The notes beneath the pieces are model-generated. The model ran no database searches. It was not told the origin of the DNA and saw only the letters and a list, made by a program, of their open reading frames with translations. This document shows, one piece after another, positions 1-7,570 of a DNA stretch of 19,119 bases. A program made the position numbers and the translations under genes. Positions within the stretch are counted from its first letter, which is position 1; each line of letters starts with the position of its first letter. The DNA is from Nitrospira sp. (GTDB taxonomy: Bacteria; UBA9089; CG2-30-40-21; SBAY01): positions 1 to 19,119 of the forward strand of contig SBAY01000074.1 in NCBI GenBank assembly GCA_005239945.1. The letters are read 5' to 3'.

Positions 1-57
1 AAAACTTTTTCCAAAAAGGGTTTCTCTCCCCTTAAAAAACACCTCTCTTTAAACCAC

Positions 58-154
58 TACTGTTCCTTACGGGATTGGAATTGGAAGCCTCAACTTATTG
101 AGGGTATTTTTTTCAACAAATTCGGCTTTCCCAACTTTTCGAATAGGCATTTAA
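58..154. repeat. Diverged copy of the 95-bp MITE-like element
   Basis: This stretch resembles the 95-bp elements at 11812-11906 and 13655-13749. It shares TTGGAAG, an internal perfect hairpin (CCTCAA, loop CTTA, TTGAGG at 88-103), a GGTATTTTT spacer, a partly decayed second hairpin, and a right end reading CTTTTCGAATAGGCA. The left terminal repeat is hard to align. It lies just downstream of the PBP stop codon, so its hairpins may also act on the 3' end of that transcript. Bases 1-57 hold no gene I can support. Confidence 0.5.
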
Positions 155-169
155 TCTGATACCTATTCG
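140..169. repeat. 8-bp inverted repeat spanning the PBP stop codon
   Basis: CGAATAGG at 140-147 and CCTATTCG at 162-169 are perfect inverted copies separated by 14 bases. The right arm contains the TAG stop of the penicillin-binding protein gene. The left arm is also the right end of the repeat at 58-154. No T-run follows, so this is not a classical terminator. Confidence 0.5.
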
Positions 170-2394
170 TCAAGTCTTATTTTATCAAAATCTTCCGGTT
201 CTGTTTGTGGTTTTTCCTCTTCAACAAGGGTAGTCGTCGAGGAGGATTGAGATTCATATTCTCCGACACCAAGTTCTTCTATTGCCTCTCCTTCTTCTTC
301 ACCATGATAAGTGCAATATTCCGTTGGGCAATTACCTTCGACAAATACCTCATACCTGGTTTTTGGGCAGTGTTTAGTGTCCAACATACCCGTAGATGGG
401 TCAACAATAGCAAAATTAACTCCAGCTGGGACAGTGAAATCTGTTGATTCTAATAAAGGAAGGATTTTTTGGATAAATTCTGTCCAGATAGGTGCGGCTA
501 CTACTCCACCTGCTTGACCAGGGCCTAAACTCTTTTGTCCGCGGTCATAACCAATCCAGACCGTAGCCACCAATTCCGGTGTAAAACCAATAAACCAGGC
601 ATCTACATAATCATTTGTTGTGCCTGTTTTTCCGGCTACCACCCTGTTTATTTTATTTCCAACTGAATATTTTGCCGTTCCCCGTTGAACGACACCCTCT
701 AACATACTGGTAACCAGGTAAGCAGTTTGGGGGGAGATAACCCTTTCTTCCTTTGTTGTCCACTCTTCCAAGAGATTTTGTTTGTGGTCTTTAATAGATT
801 GTATAGCTATAGGTTCGACTTTAATCCCTTGATTGGCAAAGATCCCAAAGACTTTTGTCATCTCTAATGGAGTAACCTGTGCGGTTCCCAGTGCCAATGA
901 TAAATCAGCCGGTAATTTATTTTTAATGCCCATTTTACGGGCATACTCGATTACCCTGCGAACACCAACCTCTTCTAATAACTTAATCGTGGCTAAATTA
1001 AGAGAAAGTTCTAAAGCCGTTCTCAAGGTAACCCGTCCATAGAAGTCATTATCATAATTAGTTGGACTCCATTCTTCGCCGTCAACGCCTATGTAAGTTT
1101 TAGGGGAATCATCAAGGATGTTTATAAGGGTAAAGCCCTGGTCAATAGCGGCGGTATAAATAATAGGTTTAAAGGCAGAGCCTGGTTGTCTTTTAGCGTA
1201 GATGGCACGATTCAATTGATTAGTTTGGGTAAAACCAGAGCCTCCGACCATGGCCAGGATATTTCCTGTTCGCGGGTCCATCGCCAGAAGTGCCCCTTCT
1301 ATGCGTGGCTCACCTGGTTTTTTCGCCGCATTCAGTTGCTCCAGTCCCTTGACAAGTGCCTCTTCAGCCGCCTCCTGCATCGCTAAATTCAATGTCGTAT
1401 AGACATTCAATCCACCGGTGTAAAGGGCATTACTGCCATATTTTTGTTCGAGTATCTGACGAATATACTCGGTAAAATAAGGTGCTTTATTAACCGTAGT
1501 TTTTGTCTTGGCAAATTTCTTCCTGGAAATCCTTTTTACCTCTTTTTCAAAGTCATTTTTTGCCGCAATTTTTTGCTCCGAGGTAATCAGTCCTTCTTCT
1601 TCCATTCGGTTCAAGACAAATACCTGTCGTTTAATAGCCTTTTGAGGATAGCTAACCGGAGAATAATTAACCGGTGAATTGGGTAATCCGGCTATCATAG
1701 CTATTTCAGCTACGGACAGGTCATTAACAGGCTTATCAAAATAATACAACGAAGCCGCCTGAACCCCATAATTCCCATGTCCATAATATATCTTATTAAA
1801 ATACCTTTCTAATATTTCCTCTTTGGTTAATTTGCGTTCGATTAATAAGGCAATCAATATTTCCTGTATCTTTCTGCGGTATGACCGCTCCTGGGTTAAG
1901 AATAGATTTTTGGCTAATTGTTGGGTGATGGTAGAGCCACCCTGCAAGATTTTTCCTGAGCGGAGATTGACTAAAAAGGCGCGGATAAGACCCGTGAAAT
2001 CTACCCCTTTATGTTTATAAAACCCTTTATCTTCAATCAGAATCACCGCGTCTTTTAATAGTTGAGGAATCTGGTCCAAATTCACCAATTCCCGTTTTTC
2101 TTCGGCAAAATCAGCTATTAATTTGTTCTCTACGGAATGAAGTTTGGTAGGAAATTTCCAGGCCTCCATCCCTTCATATTTTAAAACGGGGTCTAAATTA
2201 GGCAGGTGTCTGGTGAAGGCAACAATAACCCCTGCACCAATTCCTATTATTACAAAAAAACATAGAAGACTAATAACGAGAATAAATTTTCCCAGGGGGG
2301 TTAATATCGAAATTTTTTTCCTGGGTTTAAGAAATGGTGATTTTGGATATACTACCGGTGTTTTATAAGTTCTACGCCTTCTGCGACGAAACAT
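163..2394 (-). CDS. Class A penicillin-binding protein (PBP1A-type glycosyltransferase/transpeptidase)
   Basis: This is a bifunctional peptidoglycan synthase of 743 residues. It polymerises lipid II into glycan strands and cross-links the stem peptides on the outer face of the inner membrane. A very basic N-terminus (RRRRRR, residues 3-8) precedes one membrane helix (about 36-60). The GT51 domain shows EDKGFYKH, with catalytic Glu121, and QGGSTITQQ at 151-159. The transpeptidase domain has all three motifs: SAFK with nucleophile Ser406, SLN at 464-466 and KTGTT at 589-593. A C-terminal segment with Cys676, Cys689 and Cys694 leads into an acidic, Ser/Thr-rich tail, probably disordered. The start follows GAGGAG with a rather long gap of 13 bases. 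It lies 66 bp downstream of gyrA and may be co-transcribed with it. Function is clear; assignment to mrcA rather than another class A paralogue is not. Confidence 0.95.
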   Translation of the reverse strand: MFRRRRRRTYKTPVVYPKSPFLKPRKKISILTPLGKFILVISLLCFFVIIGIGAGVIVAFTRHLPNLDPVLKYEGMEAWKFPTKLHSVENKLIADFAEEKRELVNLDQIPQLLKDAVILIEDKGFYKHKGVDFTGLIRAFLVNLRSGKILQGGSTITQQLAKNLFLTQERSYRRKIQEILIALLIERKLTKEEILERYFNKIYYGHGNYGVQAASLYYFDKPVNDLSVAEIAMIAGLPNSPVNYSPVSYPQKAIKRQVFVLNRMEEEGLITSEQKIAAKNDFEKEVKRISRKKFAKTKTTVNKAPYFTEYIRQILEQKYGSNALYTGGLNVYTTLNLAMQEAAEEALVKGLEQLNAAKKPGEPRIEGALLAMDPRTGNILAMVGGSGFTQTNQLNRAIYAKRQPGSAFKPIIYTAAIDQGFTLINILDDSPKTYIGVDGEEWSPTNYDNDFYGRVTLRTALELSLNLATIKLLEEVGVRRVIEYARKMGIKNKLPADLSLALGTAQVTPLEMTKVFGIFANQGIKVEPIAIQSIKDHKQNLLEEWTTKEERVISPQTAYLVTSMLEGVVQRGTAKYSVGNKINRVVAGKTGTTNDYVDAWFIGFTPELVATVWIGYDRGQKSLGPGQAGGVVAAPIWTEFIQKILPLLESTDFTVPAGVNFAIVDPSTGMLDTKHCPKTRYEVFVEGNCPTEYCTYHGEEEGEAIEELGVGEYESQSSSTTTLVEEEKPQTEPEDFDKIRLDE

Positions 2395-2418
2395 CTTATC
2401 TTATTATCTCCTCAATAG

Positions 2419-2463
2419 GTTTTATATGTCCTATTGGTCTTATAAGATTTATAGGTCATATTA
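2419..2463. repeat. 9-bp period tandem array between gyrA and the PBP gene
   Basis: Five consecutive 9-mers on the plus strand read GTTTTATAT, GTCCTATTG, GTCTTATAA, GATTTATAG and GTCATATTA. The last contains the gyrA stop codon (2461-2463, minus strand), so the array reaches into the coding region. On the other side it ends six bases from the GAGGAG ribosome-binding site of the PBP gene. It is the same family as the arrays at 4904-4939 and 9821-9856. Confidence 0.7.
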
Positions 2464-4887
2464 CACCTCTTCCTCATTAGCTACGGTAACCACATCAATC
2501 AATTTATCCTCTTCTTTGAGTCTGATTAGCCTGACTCCCTGTGTATTTCTACCAATGACGGAAATATCTTTTGCCGGACAACGTATCACCATTCCTGTAC
2601 TGGTAATCATAACCACCTCATCGGTATCCTTTATCTCACAAATACCTATGACCGCTCCATTTCTGGGGACAGTCTTGATATCGATTACCCCTTGACCTCC
2701 CCTTGATTGACGTCGATAATCCGCGAATTTTGTTCTTTTACCATAGCCATTAGCTGTTACAGTCAGGAGTGTCAATCCCTCACAAACTACCTCCATACTC
2801 ACTACCTGGTCATTTTCTTTTAGCCTTATCCCTCGGACACCAGAGGCAGTTCTACCGGTAGCCCTAACCTGGGTTTCACTAAATCTAATTACCTTGCCCA
2901 TCATCGTGGATAAAATAATATCATCATTCCCACTGGTGCGTTCAACCCTTATCAATTCATCATCCCCTATCAATGATAGGGCAATAATTCCTCCCACCCG
3001 CGGGTGACTATAGGCACTTAATTTAGTTTTCTTAACCAATCCTTTTCGGGTAGCCATGATGAGATAATCAGTTTCATTAAACTCCCGAATAGAAATAGAT
3101 TCCGCAATCTGCTCGTCTTCTCCTAATTTAAGTAGATTGACAATAGCCTTACCCTTGCTTATTCTTCCCAATTCCGGTATATCATAAACCTTTAACCAAT
3201 ATACCTTACCTTTGTTGGTAAAAAACAGGATATAATCATGCGTCGAGGCAACATATAATTGGTCGACAAAGTCCTCTTCTTTAGTCGTCATTCCGGCGAC
3301 ACCTACTCCACCGCGTTTTTGCATCTTATAAACACTGAGAGGTATCCGTTTGATATATCCTGAATGGGAAATGGTAATAACCATATCCTCCTCGGCAATC
3401 AGGTTTTCACGGTTGAATTCTACGGCCTCCTGGATTATCTGACTTCTTCTTGGGTCGGCAAATTTTTCCTTAAGCCTGATTAAATCTTTTTTGATGAGCT
3501 CCAAAACCTTTCTTTTGGATTCAAGAATCGATTTTAATTCGGCAATGTTTTTTATTACTCCCAGATATTCTTTGTTTAGTTTATCTTGCTCCAGGCCGGT
3601 TAATCTTTGTAATTGCATTTCCAATATCGCCTGCGCCTGAATTGGTGTTAATTCAAATCGGGTAACTAATGAGGTTTTAGCCTTTGCCGGGGTTTTAGAC
3701 TCTTTGATAATTTTAATCACCTCATCAAGGTTAGATAAGGCAATCTTTAATCCTTCTAAAATATGAGCTCGCTCCTCGGCTAATTGTAACTCGTATTTAG
3801 TCCTTCGAATGATGACCTCCTGTCGATGTTTGAGGTAGCACTCGATTAATTCTTTAAGATTTAATATCCTGGGTTGATTATCGACTATAGCTAACATAAT
3901 CACGCCAAAGGTAATTTGCATCTGGGTATGTTTATAGAGTTGATTCAAGATGACATAGGCATTTTCATCCCGTTTTAATTCTATGACCACACGAATCCCA
4001 TCGCGGTCGGATTCATCTCGTAAGGCCGATATTCCTTCGATCTTCTTTTCCCTGACTAATTCCGCTATCTTCTCGATAAGATTTTTTTTGTTAACCTGGT
4101 AGGGTATTTCTGTAATGATAATTGCCTCTCGCCCGCTTTTTAAGGATTCTATTCTGGCATTAGCCCGGAGGATAATTTTCCCTCGACCGGTACTATAATA
4201 GTCTTTTATTCCATCAACACCAAAGATAAGTCCGGCTGTAGGGAAATCGGGTCCTGGGATAAACTGGAGCAGGTCCTGGACAACAGCATCAGGATTGTCA
4301 ATCAAATGGATAATTCCATCAACTAACTCCCCTAAATTATGCGGGGGGATATTGGTGGCCATACCAACGGCAATGCCTGAAGAGCCATTCAGGAGTAAAT
4401 TAGGTAAAACCGCTGGTAGTACCGTAGGTTCCTTTAGTGTTTCATCAAAATTTGGGATAAAGTCAACGGTTTGTTTATCTATGTCCTGAAGGAGTTCTTC
4501 GGCGAATCTGGTAAATCTGACTTCCGTATATCGCATAGCGGCTGGATTATCACCATCGATAGAGCCAAAATTTCCCTGTCCATCAATCAATTGATAGCGA
4601 TGCGAGAAATTCTGCACCATCCGAACCATGGAATCATATACGGCCATATCTCCGTGTGGATGATATTTCCCTAAAACCTCACCAACAACCCTGGCAGATT
4701 TTTTATAAGGTTTATCCGAATCCATACCTAATTCATTCATAGCATAAAGCACCCGGCGATGAACCGGTTTCAGCCCGTCGCGCACATCAGGTAATGCCCT
4801 GCCGATGATGACACTCATGGCGTAATCAAGGTATGAACTTTTCATTTCATCTTCGATATAAATTGGAATTATCGTTTCTTTTTCCAT
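2461..4887 (-). CDS. gyrA: DNA gyrase subunit A
   Basis: This is the breakage-reunion subunit of the A2B2 enzyme that introduces negative supercoils using ATP. At 808 residues it is close to usual GyrA length. The N-terminal region carries the family's GRALPDVRDGLKPVHRR segment (29-45). The DNA-gate helix reads HPHGDMAVYD (77-86), and the catalytic tyrosine is Tyr120 in AAMRYTE. The C-terminal DNA-wrapping domain has QKRGGVG (523-529), a slight variant of the GyrA box QRRGG(K/R)G, which argues for gyrase rather than topoisomerase IV ParC. Position 81 is Met where Escherichia coli has Ser83; Asp85 (equivalent to Asp87) is kept. The start is preceded directly by GGAGAGGAG. tRNA-Leu lies upstream in the same direction and the PBP gene downstream. 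gyrB is not in the window. Confidence 0.97.
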   Translation of the reverse strand: MEKETIIPIYIEDEMKSSYLDYAMSVIIGRALPDVRDGLKPVHRRVLYAMNELGMDSDKPYKKSARVVGEVLGKYHPHGDMAVYDSMVRMVQNFSHRYQLIDGQGNFGSIDGDNPAAMRYTEVRFTRFAEELLQDIDKQTVDFIPNFDETLKEPTVLPAVLPNLLLNGSSGIAVGMATNIPPHNLGELVDGIIHLIDNPDAVVQDLLQFIPGPDFPTAGLIFGVDGIKDYYSTGRGKIILRANARIESLKSGREAIIITEIPYQVNKKNLIEKIAELVREKKIEGISALRDESDRDGIRVVIELKRDENAYVILNQLYKHTQMQITFGVIMLAIVDNQPRILNLKELIECYLKHRQEVIIRRTKYELQLAEERAHILEGLKIALSNLDEVIKIIKESKTPAKAKTSLVTRFELTPIQAQAILEMQLQRLTGLEQDKLNKEYLGVIKNIAELKSILESKRKVLELIKKDLIRLKEKFADPRRSQIIQEAVEFNRENLIAEEDMVITISHSGYIKRIPLSVYKMQKRGGVGVAGMTTKEEDFVDQLYVASTHDYILFFTNKGKVYWLKVYDIPELGRISKGKAIVNLLKLGEDEQIAESISIREFNETDYLIMATRKGLVKKTKLSAYSHPRVGGIIALSLIGDDELIRVERTSGNDDIILSTMMGKVIRFSETQVRATGRTASGVRGIRLKENDQVVSMEVVCEGLTLLTVTANGYGKRTKFADYRRQSRGGQGVIDIKTVPRNGAVIGICEIKDTDEVVMITSTGMVIRCPAKDISVIGRNTQGVRLIRLKEEDKLIDVVTVANEEEV

Positions 4888-4903
4888 CTCCTCTCCATTT
4901 ACA

Positions 4904-4939
4904 GTTCTATGTGTTCTCTAGGTCATATAAGTCCTATTT
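4904..4939. repeat. 9-bp period tandem array between tRNA-Leu and gyrA
   Basis: Four 9-mers follow one another: GTTCTATGT, GTTCTCTAG, GTCATATAA and GTCCTATTT. They fill the space between the gyrA ribosome-binding site (4888-4896) and the CCA end of tRNA-Leu (4945). The units match the array at 2419-2463 (shared GTCATAT and GTCCTATT). Confidence 0.65.
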
Positions 4940-4944
4940 TATCC

Positions 4945-5032
4945 TGGTGCCGAAGGTGGGAGTCGAACCCACATGGATGCAAGATCCGCTGGATTTTGAG
5001 TCCAGTGCGTCTGCCAATTTCGCCACTTCGGC
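4945..5032 (-). tRNA. tRNA-Leu (anticodon CAA)
   Basis: The minus strand folds into a class II tRNA of 88 bases. The acceptor is GCCGAAG with CTTCGGC, discriminator A, and CCA is encoded (4945-4947). The anticodon loop CTCAAAA gives CAA (4996-4998), reading UUG. A long variable arm with a GGAT/ATCC stem is typical of leucine tRNA. The T-arm is GTGGG, TTCGACT, CCCAC. A perfect consensus promoter lies only nine bases upstream, so it is probably transcribed with almost no leader, possibly continuing into gyrA. Confidence 0.97.
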
Positions 5033-5041
5033 ACTGCTATA

Positions 5042-5070
5042 ATTATAATATATTAATCCCTATTTGTCAA
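5042..5070 (-). promoter_or_regulatory. Consensus sigma-70-type promoter for tRNA-Leu (and possibly gyrA)
   Basis: Reading the minus strand, TTGACA (5070-5065) and TATAAT (5047-5042) are separated by exactly 17 bases: a perfect match to the housekeeping consensus. The mature 5' end of tRNA-Leu is at 5032, nine bases after the -10 box. Confidence 0.88.
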
Positions 5071-5247
5071 ATCCTTTTTTAATTAAGAGTGCGTGTCCAA
5101 TTTGTGGGTAAAGTTAGCGTAATTATTCAGGGAGAAAAAATATAAGTAGGGGAAAGAGAAGGGGAACAACCCTTCCTTTACTGACCAATTATCTAATTAC
5201 TAATCTATTACTTCAGCTTTCTACATTTTAAGGTGTGACCATCTTTT
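5071..5247. other. Spacer between tRNA-Leu and tmRNA, with a small hairpin and a weak 7-bp array
   Basis: No gene is visible. A perfect 6-bp hairpin (GAAGGG at 5158-5163, CCCTTC at 5170-5175) lies downstream of ssrA on the minus strand. It is followed there by a pyrimidine tract rather than a clean T-run, so it is at best a weak terminator. A loose 7-bp periodicity is seen at 5187-5214 (AATTATC, TAATTAC, TAATCTA, TTACTTC). Confidence 0.4.
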
Positions 5248-5619
5248 TGGTGGAGGCGGCGGGAATCGAACCCGCGTCTGAAGATACAAATACATAAGCC
5301 TCTACATCCATAACTTGAGATTTTAATTTCACCTCTTTTGTCTCCTCTCAAGTAGGGATACAAAGGAAGTTAGCTTGTTTTGTCTTACTACCTTTGCCCA
5401 AGCAAAACAATAGGTAGCCAGTCTGTCGAGCTGACACCCTTGATAATCCTACAGACAAGCATTATCAGGATGTAGCTGCTTAATTAAGCAGCTAATGCCA
5501 AACCGTCTAAATAGTTGTGATTGGCGTTTATTTGTTTTGCTGCCTTTTTTACGAGGCCTGACAGCACCTCGGGATGCCACTTATGCTTCGTTTATCCCCG
5601 TCGAACCCTTTTCGCCCCC
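5248..5619 (-). ncRNA. ssrA: tmRNA (ssrA), with tag peptide AKQINANHNYLDGLALAA
   Basis: Transfer-messenger RNA rescues ribosomes stalled on broken mRNA and tags the product for proteolysis. The minus strand begins GGGGGCG (5619-5613) and ends CGCCTCC-A-CCA (to 5248), forming a 7-bp acceptor with one G-U pair and an encoded CCA. A T-arm (GCGGG, TTCGATT, CCCGC) precedes it, and the 5' side has the typical GGTTCGACGGGG segment. The tag frame opens at GCA (5540-5538) and stops at TAA (5486-5484), encoding AKQINANHNYLDGLALAA with the usual ALAA degradation signal. The stop sits in the perfect palindrome GCTGCTTAATTAAGCAGC. It is a one-piece, 372-base form. A consensus promoter lies 62 bases upstream, across a 7-bp repeat array. 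Confidence 0.97.
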
Positions 5620-5631
5620 TCTTTTTTTTAG

Positions 5632-5672
5632 GGTAAATGGTAAGTGGTAATCGGTAAGAGGTTTCCCATTCA
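5632..5672. repeat. 7-bp array (GGTAAAT type) in the ssrA leader
   Basis: Four direct 7-mers on the plus strand read GGTAAAT, GGTAAGT, GGTAATC and GGTAAGA (5632-5659). They are followed by a short opposite-strand arm (CCCATTCACCAT) that can pair with the first units. The array lies between the ssrA promoter and the mature tmRNA 5' end, so it should be transcribed as precursor leader. The same core recurs at 13407-13461. Confidence 0.65.
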
Positions 5673-5680
5673 CCATAATT

Positions 5681-5709
5681 ATTATAGCATACAAATAATC
5701 ATTTGTCAA
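5681..5709 (-). promoter_or_regulatory. Consensus sigma-70-type promoter for ssrA
   Basis: On the minus strand TTGACA (5709-5704) and TATAAT (5686-5681) are 17 bases apart, both perfect. Transcription would start near 5674 and run through the GGTAAAT array into tmRNA. It diverges from the dnaX promoter; the two -35 boxes are 14 bp apart. Confidence 0.9.
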
Positions 5710-5723
5710 TCAAAAAATATTTC

Positions 5724-5751
5724 TTGACATATTGGCATTTTGAGATATACT
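5724..5751 (+). promoter_or_regulatory. Promoter of the dnaX-ybaB-recR operon
   Basis: TTGACA (5724-5729) and TATACT (5746-5751) are 16 bases apart. The predicted start is at about 5758, where the GGTATCA array begins, leaving an untranslated leader of roughly 125 bases that holds a long hairpin. Confidence 0.8.
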
Positions 5752-5757
5752 ATTATA

Positions 5758-5856
5758 GGTATCAGGTATCAGGTATCAGGTATCAGGTAAAAAGTGAGGA
5801 AAGGAGTTTTGCTCCCTCTTTTATTAGTCTTACCTGACACCTGATACCCAATACCT
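5758..5856. repeat. GGTATCA 7-bp hairpin array in the dnaX 5' leader
   Basis: Four perfect GGTATCA units (5758-5785) plus a partial fifth form the left arm. The right arm (5831-5856) carries TGACACC, TGATACC and CAATACC, the reverse complement with a few changes. Between them is a smaller GGAG/CTCC stem followed by CTCTTTTATT, which could act as an attenuator-like structure. The dnaX ribosome-binding site (AGGTGG, 5866-5871) starts ten bases after the right arm. Confidence 0.8.
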
Positions 5857-5881
5857 ATTTTTTACAGGTGGATTAATATTT

Positions 5882-7570
5882 ATGTCTTATCAGGTTTTAG
5901 CCAGGAAATATCGACCTCAGGCATTTAAAGATTTAATCGGTCAGCCACATATTAAAGAAACATTGAGCAATGCCATAACCACTAATCGCCTGGCTCATGC
6001 CTATTTATTTGCCGGCTCACGAGGGACAGGAAAAACTACTACAGCACGGATTCTGGCTAAGTGCCTGAATTGTGATTTGGGTACAACTATTACTCCCTGT
6101 GGTGAATGTTCATCCTGCCAGGAGATTGCCGGTGGATATTCACTGGATGTGATAGAAATAGATGGTGCCTCAAATCGTGGAATTGATGAGATACGGGAAT
6201 TACGGGAAAGGGTTAAATTTTTGCCATCTAAGGCAAGATATAAGGTTTATATCATCGATGAGGTCCATATGTTGACCAATGAGGCATTTAACGCCTTGTT
6301 GAAAACATTAGAGGAGCCTCCTCCTCATGTTATCTTTGCCTTTGCAACAACTGAACCTCATAAGGTACCTCAAACGATTCTCTCAAGATGTCAGAGATTT
6401 GACTTTAAAAGAATATCTATAACCGAAATTTGTAACTTGTTAAGAAAGGTAGCTGATTTAGAAAAGATAGAAATAGATGATTTAACCTTAACCTTTATTG
6501 CCCGAGCCGCCGAAGGAAGTATGCGGGATGCAGAGTCTATTTTGGACCAGGTGGTCTCTTTCTGCGGCAATCATGTAACCCAGGAAGATGTTCTGGCGAT
6601 ATTGGGCATAATTAAACAAGAAGTATTGCTCGATTTTTGCGAGGCAATAATCAAATCAGATTCAAATACGATAATTAAGTTGTTAAATGACCTGGTGGAT
6701 GAAGGAATGGATTTGGGACAATTTGTACGGGAGTTTATGATACATTTACGTAATTTACTTCTGATTAAAACTGGTTGTCCACCAGATTCCGTCATAGATC
6801 TTACCTCGGATAGTTTAAAATTATTAGAGGCACAATCTTTATCATTTACCTACGAGCGATTGCTAAGTATGATTGAGGAGTTTCAAAAGATAAATGAAAA
6901 GATGCGGCTATTTCCCCTGCAGGCAAAATTGATTTTAGAGGTAGGGTTAATAAAGATTGTCCAGGGTGATAAAAATTATGTAGCCACAAAAATAGAAAAG
7001 GTTACTCCTCTTCAACCAGGAGGCTTAAAGCAGGAGATAGGAAGCAAGGAAAAGGAATCTAAGGAAGAGGTTAGCCCTCCTCCTCAACCGCCAGTTGTTT
7101 CAACTGTTGAACAAAAAATAGAGGGATTGACGAACCGAACCGAAGAACCAATAAATAAGGTTATCCATATACCCGAAAATTTGGGGTTTTCTATCCAACA
7201 AGCAAAGGAATTATGGCCTGAATTACGAAGACATATCAAGAAGGGAAAACCTTCTTTAGATACCTGTCTGGCGGTTGGGGAGATTATCGATGTAAGCAAC
7301 CATACCCTGACTCTCGGGTTTAAAAAGGGTGAGACATTTCATAAGGAAAGGATAGAAAATCGTGAAAACAAGGAGTTTATCGAAGGGAAAATCAAGGAAA
7401 TACTAAATCATGAGGTGAGGATTAAAACGATAACGAAGCAAGCCTCATCTATTGATGGGGAATCATCTGCACAACAAGGGACTTGCCTCGTTGAGGAAAC
7501 TGCTTCTAAAACCAGGGTATTGGATAGGGTTTTAAATGTTTTTCCAGAGGCGGAGGTAATAAAGGAATAA
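5882..7570 (+). CDS. dnaX: DNA polymerase III subunit gamma/tau
   Basis: This is the ATPase core of the clamp loader, which opens the beta sliding clamp and couples it to the polymerase and helicase. The 562 residues are close to the Bacillus-type length. The AAA+ module shows Walker A GSRGTGKT (45-52), zinc-binding Cys64, Cys73, Cys76 and Cys79, Walker B IIDEVH (124-129), a sensor region TTEPHK and an arginine finger in SRC (168-170). The domain III region follows. A low-complexity linker rich in Lys, Glu and Pro (about 370-415) leads to a C-terminal domain typical of tau. The start follows AGGTGG by ten bases. It heads the classic dnaX-ybaB-recR cluster. A sequence resembling the Escherichia coli frameshift site occurs at 7321-7332 but is a weaker slippery site. 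Confidence 0.97.
   Translation: MSYQVLARKYRPQAFKDLIGQPHIKETLSNAITTNRLAHAYLFAGSRGTGKTTTARILAKCLNCDLGTTITPCGECSSCQEIAGGYSLDVIEIDGASNRGIDEIRELRERVKFLPSKARYKVYIIDEVHMLTNEAFNALLKTLEEPPPHVIFAFATTEPHKVPQTILSRCQRFDFKRISITEICNLLRKVADLEKIEIDDLTLTFIARAAEGSMRDAESILDQVVSFCGNHVTQEDVLAILGIIKQEVLLDFCEAIIKSDSNTIIKLLNDLVDEGMDLGQFVREFMIHLRNLLLIKTGCPPDSVIDLTSDSLKLLEAQSLSFTYERLLSMIEEFQKINEKMRLFPLQAKLILEVGLIKIVQGDKNYVATKIEKVTPLQPGGLKQEIGSKEKESKEEVSPPPQPPVVSTVEQKIEGLTNRTEEPINKVIHIPENLGFSIQQAKELWPELRRHIKKGKPSLDTCLAVGEIIDVSNHTLTLGFKKGETFHKERIENRENKEFIEGKIKEILNHEVRIKTITKQASSIDGESSAQQGTCLVEETASKTRVLDRVLNVFPEAEVIKE

Noticed and set aside
2461..4887. Topoisomerase IV ParC instead of GyrA
   Set aside because: The near-canonical GyrA box QKRGGVG and the complete C-terminal wrapping domain favour GyrA.
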